Assembly: GCA_003221515.1 (NCBI GenBank)
Contig: QHSI01000106.1
Coordinates: 111,537 to 175,536, forward strand
Length of the DNA: 64,000 bases
Reading direction: 5' to 3'
DNA from: Candidatus Rokuibacteriota bacterium
GTDB taxonomy: Bacteria; Methylomirabilota; Methylomirabilia; Rokubacteriales; CSP1-6
Positions within the stretch are counted from its first letter, which is position 1; every line of letters starts with the position of its first letter. Made by a program: the position numbers and the translations under genes. This document shows positions 58,000 through 64,000 of this stretch, one piece after another. The notes beneath the pieces were generated by a model that worked only from the letters and a program-made list of their open reading frames with translations, was not told the origin of the DNA and did not search any database.

Positions 58000-59048
58000 G
58001 GCCTGCGGCTCACGTCGGCGGCGCGGAGGCGTCCGGCCGCCACCTCGCTGGCTACCTCGAGGCCCCGCTGCGCGAGCGTGCGCACGAACGGATGGCGCCG
58101 CGCCTCGGCGTCGGGCGCGGCGAGCGCCGCCGCCGCCGAGCGGGCCATCGCCTCGTGCTCGGGCCGTTCGGTCGCGCCGAAAATCCAGGCCATCTCGGCC
58201 AGTCGCCGGGCCCAGCGGCGCCGTGCGTCCGGGGCGAGCTCGCGCTCGATCACGCGGGTGAGGATCGCCTCCTGGCGCTCGGCCTTGATCTGGTCGGAGA
58301 CGACGAGCCGGCTCTCGCGCGCTTCCTGCACTTCCAGCGCGTCCTTCTGGACCGATTCCGGATCGAGGAACCAGCCGGCCAGCTCGGGGAGTGCCAGCAG
58401 CTCGGCCGAGCGCTCGACCAGCGTCGCATCGGGCTCGCCGAGCGCCGGCAGCTCGGGCGCGGCGGCCTCGGCGAAGAAGGGCCGAAAGCGCCCGAACGCG
58501 GCCGGCGGCGCCGTGCCACGCTCGTCGTGTAGACGCAGGGACTCCGCGACCAGGCCGAGGGCGCGCTCGGTCTCCGTCTCGACCCAGGGGAGCTTCTGCG
58601 CCGCGCGCAGCGAGGCCAGCTCGGCCTCCAGTCGCTTCTTGGTGATGTCGCCCCCCGCGACCTCGGTGATGCCAACGACGTCGTTGAGGATCAGCGAGCA
58701 GAGCGCGCCGCCGCCGTACGGCCCCTCGAACAGGATCCAGGCGGCGCGCGAGCCGCTGCCGTCGATGCCGGAGAGCCACGCGCGAACGGCACGGGGCGGG
58801 CGGCGCGGCACGACCGGCGCCGGCGGCGGCGCCGCCGCCGGGGTGAGGCCGCGTTGCGAGAGCCGGTAGAGGGCGCGCTTGGCCGCGCGGCGCACGACGC
58901 GATCGAACGCGCCGGACGCGAGCGCGGTCAGCGCCGGGAGCGCGCCGGCCCCGTGCTCGTTGCCGAACGCGCGTAGCTTGGCGTCGAGCGCGGCCTCCGA
59001 CAGGCCCCGCAGCGTCGCCGGATCCAGGGAGTCGGCCGCGTCCGTCAT
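57996..59048 (-). CDS. Conserved-looking hypothetical protein
   Basis: A 350-residue soluble protein I cannot name. It has a helical N-terminus (AALDAKLRAFGNEHGAGALPALTALASGAFDRVVRRAAKRALYRL) followed by a Pro/Ala linker and a beta-rich segment (AWLSGIDGSGSRAAWILFEGPYGGGALCSLILNDVVGITEVAGGDITKKRLEAEL), and an ArgAla-rich helical C-terminus resembling armadillo-like repeats. ATG 59048 overlaps the stop of the upstream gene (ATGA), and its TGA overlaps the CTG of the peptidase, so the three form one unit. Codon-quality and overlaps argue it is real. Confidence 0.7.
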   Translation of the reverse strand: MTDAADSLDPATLRGLSEAALDAKLRAFGNEHGAGALPALTALASGAFDRVVRRAAKRALYRLSQRGLTPAAAPPPAPVVPRRPPRAVRAWLSGIDGSGSRAAWILFEGPYGGGALCSLILNDVVGITEVAGGDITKKRLEAELASLRAAQKLPWVETETERALGLVAESLRLHDERGTAPPAAFGRFRPFFAEAAAPELPALGEPDATLVERSAELLALPELAGWFLDPESVQKDALEVQEARESRLVVSDQIKAERQEAILTRVIERELAPDARRRWARRLAEMAWIFGATERPEHEAMARSAAAALAAPDAEARRHPFVRTLAQRGLEVASEVAAGRLRAADVSRRP

Positions 59049-59593
59049 CCGAACTGGAACCGGAAGAACGGGTGCTCGGGGTGCTCGACGAAGTAGACGC
59101 GGCGCGTGTAGTCGAGGGCGCCGGCGTAGCGCTCGAACCGATCGGCCAATCGCCGGAACAGCGGTGCCTGCTCCGCGGCGCCGGCGCGCGAGGTGGCGCG
59201 GCCGTGCTCGGACACGAAATGATAGGCGCGCTTACCCTGGCCCACGTAGTAGCTGACGGACGCGGTGCGCTCGACACGCTCGCGGAAGATCCCGGTCATG
59301 AACAGCGTGAAGTCGCCGATGTGCCGCGACACCGCCACCTCGTGCTCGGGCGCGAAGTGGGCCGGGTCCTCCCACGCCGCGTCGGTCTCCAGCAGCATGT
59401 CGACGACGGTCTCGAGCCGCGGCAGGCTCACGCCGCGCGGGAAGAGATTCTCGGTGCGCGCGAAGCGCGTCAGCATGTCGGCGAGGTACGGCGAGGCCGG
59501 GTCGTTGCCCAGCGTCAGGTCGTGGAAGCTCGCCCGGATCGCGCGATCGAAGAACTCGCGAAGCTCCACGCGTCGAATGATAGCAAATTCCAA
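59045..59593 (-). CDS. Hypothetical protein, head of the P1 peptidase unit
   Basis: A protein of up to 182 residues, unrecognised: ELREFFDRAIRASFHDLTLGNDPASPYLADMLTRFARTENLFPRGVSLPRLETVVDMLLETDAAW and HIGDFTLFMTGIFRERV, predicted mostly helical. The ATG at 59593 lies within the operator palindrome, so GTG 59567-59569 may be the true start, giving 174 residues. It ends with an ATGA overlap into the next gene. The co-occurring pair of unknown genes with an aminopeptidase is worth a context search. Confidence 0.65.
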   Translation of the reverse strand: MEFAIIRRVELREFFDRAIRASFHDLTLGNDPASPYLADMLTRFARTENLFPRGVSLPRLETVVDMLLETDAAWEDPAHFAPEHEVAVSRHIGDFTLFMTGIFRERVERTASVSYYVGQGKRAYHFVSEHGRATSRAGAAEQAPLFRRLADRFERYAGALDYTRRVYFVEHPEHPFFRFQFG

Positions 59594-59601
59594 ATTTGCT
59601 A
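59581..59601. promoter_or_regulatory. Palindromic operator between divergent genes
   Basis: TAGCAAAT (59581-59588) and ATTTGCTA (59594-59601) form a perfect 8-bp inverted repeat around TCCAA in an AT-rich pocket. TAGAAT (59600-59605) is a possible plus-strand -10, and TATCAT a possible minus-strand -10 (59584-59579). Both would place the transcription start very close to GTG start codons on each side. Confidence 0.5.
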
Positions 59602-59613
59602 GAATCCGAGCCC

Positions 59614-59916
59614 GTGACCGACCGACCGGTGTCGAAACTCCCCTGGCTCCTCGTCGCCGCGAGCATGCTGCTGGTGGCGCTCATCCTCTACGTGCTGTTC
59701 GTCGGCTACCTACCGGCCAAGCAGCGCGCCGCGGGCCTCGAGGCGGAGCTGAAGGATCTCTACAAGCGCGAGGCGGAGCTGGAGACGAAGCTCGCCCAGC
59801 AGGACCAGCGCCACGCGCTCCGCGAGCGGCAGAACGCGGCGCTGGCGGCGGAGCGCGACTCGCTCATGCGGCGCCTCGAAGACCTCGAGCGCCAGCTGCG
59901 CGCTGCGCGGCACTGA
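59614..59916 (+). CDS. Small membrane-anchored coiled-coil protein
   Basis: A 100-residue protein from GTG 59614: short basic start, one transmembrane helix (KLPWLLVAASMLLVALILYVLFVGYLP, about 7-33), then a coiled coil rich in Glu/Lys/Arg/Leu (AAGLEAELKDLYKREAELETKLAQQDQRHALRERQNAALAAERDSLMRRLEDLERQL). The design recalls FtsB/FtsL-type or SlyX-like envelope helper proteins, but no family can be fixed. It lies 7 bases before folD. TTG 59596 is an alternative start. Confidence 0.65.
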   Translation: MTDRPVSKLPWLLVAASMLLVALILYVLFVGYLPAKQRAAGLEAELKDLYKREAELETKLAQQDQRHALRERQNAALAAERDSLMRRLEDLERQLRAARH

Positions 59917-59923
59917 GCGGCGC

Positions 59924-60778
59924 ATGGCGATGCTGATGGACGGCCGCGCGGTCGGGCAGCGGATGCTCGACGCCTGCGCCGAGAAGGTGAAGGCGATCGT
60001 CGCCGCGAGGGGCACCCGCCCGTGCCTGGCGACTGTGCTCGTCGGCGACGACCCGGCCTCGGTCACCTACACGCGGATGAAGCGCACGCGCAGCGAGGCG
60101 GTCGGCATGCGCTCGCTCAAGGTCGAGCTGGCGGCGGCTTCCACCACCGAGGAGGTGGTGGCTCGGGTCGCGGCGCTGGCCGCCGACCCGGCGGTGCATG
60201 GCATCCTCGTGCAGCACCCGGTGCCGCGCCACGTCGACGAGCGGCGCGTGTTCGAGACGGTCCCGTCGGCGAAGGACGTCGACGGCCTGACGCTCACGAG
60301 CTTCGGCGGCGTCTCCTTCGGCCTGCCCGGCGTGGGCTACGGCTCGTGCACGCCGGAGGGCATCGTGCGGCTGCTCGACGCGTACCAGGTCGAGCTCTCG
60401 GGGCGCCGGGCGGTCGTGATCGGTCGCAGCCCGATTCTCGGCAAGCCGATGGCGATGATGCTGCTGGCGCGCGACGCGACGGTGACGATCTGCCACTCGC
60501 GCACGCGCGACCTCGGCGCGATCGTGGCCGAGGCCGACGTGGTGGTGGCGGCGGTCGGCAAGGCCCGCTTCGTCCAGGGGGCCTGGATCAAGCCCGGCGC
60601 CGTCGTCGTCGATGCCGGCTACAACGCCGGCAACATCGGCGACGTCGACTTCGAGCCCGCCGCCGAGCGCGCCTCGCTGATCACGCCCGTGCCCGGTGGC
60701 GTCGGCCCGGTCACGCTCGCCGTCCTCATCGACCACACCGCCACCGCTACAGCGCGCCAGCTCGGCGTCACGCTCTAG
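59924..60778 (+). CDS. folD: Methylenetetrahydrofolate dehydrogenase/cyclohydrolase
   Basis: A 284-residue bifunctional FolD of one-carbon metabolism (5,10-methylene-THF to 10-formyl-THF). Motifs: LATVLVGDDPASVTYTRMKRTRSEAVGM (active-site Lys region), GILVQHPVPRHVDERRVFETVPSAKDVDGLT, CTPEGIVRLL, VVIGRSPILGKPMAMMLLARDATVTICHSRT (NADP site), and PVPGGVGPVTLAVL. The NAD-site motif here is VQHPVP, where E. coli has VQLPLP. Complete and of normal length. ATG 59924; ATGs at 59930 and 59936 are alternatives. Confidence 0.95.
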   Translation: MAMLMDGRAVGQRMLDACAEKVKAIVAARGTRPCLATVLVGDDPASVTYTRMKRTRSEAVGMRSLKVELAAASTTEEVVARVAALAADPAVHGILVQHPVPRHVDERRVFETVPSAKDVDGLTLTSFGGVSFGLPGVGYGSCTPEGIVRLLDAYQVELSGRRAVVIGRSPILGKPMAMMLLARDATVTICHSRTRDLGAIVAEADVVVAAVGKARFVQGAWIKPGAVVVDAGYNAGNIGDVDFEPAAERASLITPVPGGVGPVTLAVLIDHTATATARQLGVTL

Positions 60779-60810
60779 GTCGCGTCGGCGCCGGTCGAGC
60801 AGGGTTGGTA

Positions 60811-60853
60811 GGGGGTCGACGGACCACGCGTGCCGCGTGGTCCGTCGACCCCC
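60811..60853. terminator. 20-bp perfect hairpin between folD and hisC
   Basis: Arms 60811-60830 (GGGGGTCGACGGACCACGCG) and 60834-60853 are exact inverted copies around TGC. An outer GCGTCGG (60782-60788) / CCGACGC (60869-60875) pair nests it. There is no U-tract. It probably terminates both convergent genes. Confidence 0.75.
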
Positions 60854-60874
60854 GCCGCACCCCGCGCCCCGACG

Positions 60875-61957
60875 CTACAGGAGCGCCAACAGTTTTTCGT
60901 TTGTGGCGTGGAGGCCGATGGCGATGCGGAGGTGGTTGGGGAAGCCGATGCTGGCGCCGTCGCGGACCAGGATGCCCTCGCGTAACAGGCGGGCGCGGAG
61001 GGCTGGGGCGTCGGGAACGCGGACCAGCAGGAAGTTGGCCTGCGACGGCGGGAACGTGTAGCCGCGCTTCGTCAAGCCGGCGCCGAGGAAGGCGCGCTCC
61101 TCGAGCACGAGCCGGCGCGTCTTCTCGGCGTGCTCCGCGTCCCCGAGCGCGGCCAGCGCGGCGACCTGGCCCAGACGGTTCACGTTGAACGGTGCCCTGA
61201 CACGATCGAGGCGATCGATCGTCTCGGTGCTCGCCGCGGTGTAGCCCACGCGCAGGCCGGCCAGCCCCGCGATCTTGGAGAACGTCCGCAGCACGATCAG
61301 GCGCGGATGGCGTCCGAGCAGCGCGATGCCGTCGGCCTGGTCGGCGTCGTCGCAGAAATCGATGTACGCCTCGTCCAGGACGACGAGCGGCGAGTCGGCG
61401 CCGAGCGCCTCGAGGAAGGCGCGCAGCGGCTCGCGGCGGATGATCGTCGTCGCGGGGTTGTGCGGCGAGCAGAGGATGACCGCCTTCGTCCGGGCGGTCA
61501 CCTTGCGGCGGACGTCGTCGAGGTCGGTGTCGTATCCGGCGAGCGGGCTCGACACCACGCGCGCGCCGGCGAGCGTCGCGGCGATCGTGTACGGCTCGAA
61601 GGCCGGCTCGGGCACGACCACCTCGTCGCCGGGCTCGAACGCGGCGGCGGCGATCAGCGTGATCAGCTCGTCGGCGCCGTTGCCGACGAGGAGCTGGGCC
61701 TGCTGCAGACCGTGCCGCCGCGCCAGCGCAGCCCGCAGCGCCGTCGAGCCCCCATCGGGATAGAGGTGGACGCGGCCGGCTTCCCGCGTGATGGCCGCCA
61801 CCGCGCGAGGCGACGGGCCGAGGGGGTTCTCGTTGGCGGAGAGCCGGACGAGGTCGGGTCGCCCGAGCTCGGCGGCCAGCGCCTCAAGGGGGGGACCGGC
61901 GTCGTAGACCGTGAGCCGGTCGAGGACGGACCGCCAGAGTCTCCTCACGCCCGTCAT
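60875..61957 (-). CDS. hisC: Histidinol-phosphate aminotransferase
   Basis: A 360-residue class I/II PLP enzyme of histidine synthesis: LSANENPLGPSPRAVAAI, RVHLYPDGGSTALRAALARRHGL, GNGADELITLIAAAAFEPGDEVVVPEPAFEPY, ILCSPHNPATTI, LDEAYIDFC, and the PLP lysine in RTFSKIAGLAGLRVGY. ATG 61957 gives the normal N-terminus; a longer frame upstream overlaps the glnD start and is shadow. HisC-like enzymes may also use aromatic substrates. It is a stand-alone gene, not in a his operon. Confidence 0.92.
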   Translation of the reverse strand: MTGVRRLWRSVLDRLTVYDAGPPLEALAAELGRPDLVRLSANENPLGPSPRAVAAITREAGRVHLYPDGGSTALRAALARRHGLQQAQLLVGNGADELITLIAAAAFEPGDEVVVPEPAFEPYTIAATLAGARVVSSPLAGYDTDLDDVRRKVTARTKAVILCSPHNPATTIIRREPLRAFLEALGADSPLVVLDEAYIDFCDDADQADGIALLGRHPRLIVLRTFSKIAGLAGLRVGYTAASTETIDRLDRVRAPFNVNRLGQVAALAALGDAEHAEKTRRLVLEERAFLGAGLTKRGYTFPPSQANFLLVRVPDAPALRARLLREGILVRDGASIGFPNHLRIAIGLHATNEKLLALL

Positions 61958-61978
61958 TCTAGTAAGTCTGCGTCGCAT

Positions 61979-62008
61979 TTGACAGTCTTCGCTCCGGGTT
62001 GCTACGCT
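61979..62008 (+). promoter_or_regulatory. Predicted leaderless promoter of glnD
   Basis: TTGACA (61979-61984) and TACGCT (62003-62008) are spaced by 18 bases. Transcription would start about 62015, immediately at the glnD ATG 62016, implying a leaderless mRNA. No ribosome site is seen before that ATG, consistent with this. Confidence 0.55.
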
Positions 62009-62015
62009 CGCGCGT

Positions 62016-64000
62016 ATGTCCGTCGAGCTGTTTCGCCGGGTCCGGCGCGCAGAGGCAAGGGCCGAGCGCACCGAGGACCGGCGCCGGCTGCGGCTCGAAT
62101 TCCTCCGGCAGGCGCTCGCTCAAGGGTTCGACTCTCTGAAAGTCAGACACGCCGAGGGCGCGTCCGGCCAGGAGTCGGTCCGCACCCACGCGCGCCTCAT
62201 GGACGATGTGATCCTCTCGCTCACCCGGCTCATCGCCTCCGACGCGAGCCGCGCCGGCCTGCCGCCGACCCCGCTGGTGGTCATGGCGCTCGGCGGTTAT
62301 GGGCGCCGCGAGCTCCACCCGCTCTCGGACGTCGACCTGATGGTGGTCTACGACGGCGAGCTGTCGCCATACGTCCAGCGCATGATGCAGGAGCTGCTCT
62401 ACTCGCTCTGGGACCTCGGGCTGCAGGTGGGCCACAGCTTGCGCTCGCTCGACGACTGCGTGGCGATGGCGCGCACGGACTTTCCGAGCCGCACCTCGAT
62501 GCAGGAGGCGCGGTTCCTCGCCGGCGAGCGGCGGCTGTTCGCCCGGTTCCGCCGCGTCCTGCGCGACAACGTCTACCGGCGCGACTTCGGCCAGTTCCTC
62601 GAGACGACCCTGGGCGAGCGCGACCAGCGTTATCGCCGCTACGGCGCGTCGCCGTACATCGGCGAGCCGAACGTCAAGGAGTCGGCGGGCGGGCTGCGCG
62701 ACGTCCACACCGCGATGTGGCTCGGCGCCGCGAAGTTCGGCGCCCGCACGCTGCGCGAGCTCGCCGACAAGGGGCTCATCACACCGCGCGAGCAGGCGGC
62801 GGCCGACGCCGCGCTGACGTTCCTGTGGCGCGTGCGGAACGAGCTGCACTTCTTCTCGGGCCACAAGAACGACGTGCTCGGGCGCGAGCTCCAGCCGCGG
62901 ATCGCCAAGAACCTCGGGTATGCCGACGACGCCACCTCGCTCGGCGTCGAGCGGTTCATGCGCGACTACTACCTGCACGCGCGGGTGATCCATCGCGTGT
63001 CGCGCCGCCTGATCGCCCGCTGCCAGGAGACCCTGTCGCGCCGGGGCTCGGCCGAGCGCCGCCAGCGGCAGCAAGCACTCGCCGACGGCCTCGTGTTCTT
63101 CGACGGACAGCTCCACCTGGCCGATCGCGACGTCTCGCCCCTGCGCGCGGCGCCGGCGCGCCTCATGAAGGTCTTCTGGCACCTGCACCGGCTCGGCTGC
63201 GAGCTGTCGCTCGACCTCGAGCGGGCGCTCGAGGACACGCTCTACCTCGTGGACGGCGCCTTCCAGCGCTCAGGGGAGGTGCGCGACCTCTTCCTCGACA
63301 TCTGTCGCGGGTGGGGCCGCGTCGCCCAGACGTTCTCGGAGATGCACGAGATCGGCTTGCTCGGCCGGTACCTGCCGGAGTTCGGCGCGCTGACGTGCCT
63401 CGTCCAGTACGACGTCTACCACAAGTTCTCGGCCGACCAGCACTCGCTGCTCGGCGTCGAGAACCTCGAGGCGCTGGCGCCCGGCCAGTCGGCGGAATCG
63501 GAGGGCGCCGCGCAGGTGTTCAACGAGGTGGACAAGCCCGAGCTCCTGATGCTCGGCATGCTCCTGCACGACATCGGGAAGGCGCAGGGGCACGGCCACG
63601 TCGCCAAGGGCATTCCGCTGGTCCGTGAGCTGGTCGAGCGAATGGGCCTCGATCCGGCTGACGGGGCCGTGGTCGAGTTCCTGGTCGCCCACCACCTCAC
63701 GATGTCGCACATCGCGCAGCGCCGGGACATCGACGATCCCAAGACGATCGCGGACCTGGCGACCGTCGCGGGCGACGCGCAGCGCCTGAAGATGCTCTAC
63801 CTGCTCACGTGGGCGGACATGCGCGCGGTCGGGCCGGGCGTTCTCACCCCGTGGCAAGCGCGGGTCCTCCACGAGCTCTACACGCGCACGAACGCCCAGC
63901 TCGCCGCGGGCCGCGTCGACCGGCCGAGCCGCCCGCAGATCGCCGAGCGTCTGCGGCTCGCCGTCGGCGAGGAGCAGCCGGTGCAGGTGGTCAAGGCCCA
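62016..64000 (+). CDS. glnD: PII uridylyltransferase/uridylyl-removing enzyme (partial)
   Basis: The frame runs from ATG 62016 through the window edge without a stop: 661 codons of a protein normally 850-930 residues long. N-terminal nucleotidyltransferase motif GGYGRRELHPLSDVDLM, the GlnD-type NVKESAGGLRDVHTAMW, and the HD hydrolase motif LHDIGKAQGHGHVAKG followed by VAHHLTMSHIAQRRDIDDPKTI. It uridylylates PII protein under nitrogen shortage and reverses this when glutamine is high. The C-terminal ACT sensors lie beyond the window. It is divergent from hisC across a 58-base gap. Confidence 0.95.
   Translation, partial: MSVELFRRVRRAEARAERTEDRRRLRLEFLRQALAQGFDSLKVRHAEGASGQESVRTHARLMDDVILSLTRLIASDASRAGLPPTPLVVMALGGYGRRELHPLSDVDLMVVYDGELSPYVQRMMQELLYSLWDLGLQVGHSLRSLDDCVAMARTDFPSRTSMQEARFLAGERRLFARFRRVLRDNVYRRDFGQFLETTLGERDQRYRRYGASPYIGEPNVKESAGGLRDVHTAMWLGAAKFGARTLRELADKGLITPREQAAADAALTFLWRVRNELHFFSGHKNDVLGRELQPRIAKNLGYADDATSLGVERFMRDYYLHARVIHRVSRRLIARCQETLSRRGSAERRQRQQALADGLVFFDGQLHLADRDVSPLRAAPARLMKVFWHLHRLGCELSLDLERALEDTLYLVDGAFQRSGEVRDLFLDICRGWGRVAQTFSEMHEIGLLGRYLPEFGALTCLVQYDVYHKFSADQHSLLGVENLEALAPGQSAESEGAAQVFNEVDKPELLMLGMLLHDIGKAQGHGHVAKGIPLVRELVERMGLDPADGAVVEFLVAHHLTMSHIAQRRDIDDPKTIADLATVAGDAQRLKMLYLLTWADMRAVGPGVLTPWQARVLHELYTRTNAQLAAGRVDRPSRPQIAERLRLAVGEEQPVQVVKA

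Noticed and set aside
61130..63628. 832-residue open frame in the glnD region
   Set aside because: It is out of frame with GlnD; the glnD frame from ATG 62016 carries all motifs and runs to the window end.

Overview
The window is about 64 kb of very GC-rich, gene-dense bacterial DNA. GTG starts are common and many genes overlap by 4 bp (ATGA/GTGA junctions). Gene content (several separate metabolic operons, a liv transporter, trehalose genes, c-type cytochrome, AcuC, TypA) and style suggest a free-living soil or subsurface bacterium. My best guess from memory is Candidatus Rokubacteria/Methylomirabilota or a deltaproteobacterium-like lineage; this is inference, as no rRNA or tRNA gene is present to anchor it. 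No phage, insertion sequence, CRISPR array or tRNA was found. The only stretch over 300 bases without a main gene is 13744-14105, which holds the trp leader described below.

Layout. 1-2544 (mostly minus): tail of an unknown gene, a DinB-like protein, an ArgD-like aminotransferase with an internal gap, a GNAT acetyltransferase whose 5' end runs into a 42-bp tandem repeat, and a small protein divergent from a LysR regulator (2626-3522). 3528-8982 (minus): YgiQ-type radical SAM, DUF72, alanine dehydrogenase and two alpha/beta hydrolases. 8984-9964: EamA transporter, closed by a 37-bp perfect inverted repeat. 10147-13936 (minus): YtcJ-like amidohydrolase and a TrpE-TrpG fusion preceded by a Trp leader peptide with three consecutive Trp codons and a chain of alternative hairpins, a classical attenuator. 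The TrpG half has lost its C-terminal catalytic segment. 14106-15905: TypA. 15996-21233 (plus): two cyclophilins, a D-aminoacylase, an ArnT-like transferase and a cytochrome c fused to a P19/Tp34-like domain. 21230-22287 (minus): Tpx and a DUF4258-YgiT zinc-finger fusion. 22382-26757 (plus): a composite tungstate/molybdate transporter operon (tupB-modABC-tupC), followed by YdcH/DUF465 and MoaC, which makes the cofactor for these oxyanions. 27675-29538: AcuC and a Uma2 nuclease-like protein. 29563-34022 (minus): livGFKHM.

34122-46375 is one ten-gene plus-strand operon for trehalose and related solutes: a membrane-anchored sensor-OtsA fusion, OtsB, a DUF5752-like protein, a TreT-like GT4, a GT2, TreS, maltokinase, and a sugar ABC importer lacking its ATPase. 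A mechanosensitive-channel-like protein follows at 46391, which fits an osmotic-stress role. 47271-54867 is a housekeeping block (Tmk, HolB, PSP1/YaaT, MetG, unknown, DUF2914 membrane protein, ACT protein, TatD, M28 peptidase). 54848-64000 holds a DUF2007 protein, a zinc-ribbon/scramblase-like membrane protein, rhomboid protease, P1 peptidase, two unknown genes, a small TM/coiled-coil protein, FolD, HisC and the first 661 codons of GlnD, which leaves the window.

Cross-cutting observations: (i) three genes appear to start at CTG within a CTGA stop-start overlap; (ii) three proteins (ArgD-like, TrpG domain, HolB) each lack an internal segment of their family, so either local deletions or assembly errors should be considered; (iii) convergent gene pairs are often separated by long GC hairpins without U-tracts; (iv) trpL and glnD have promoter positions implying leaderless transcripts.
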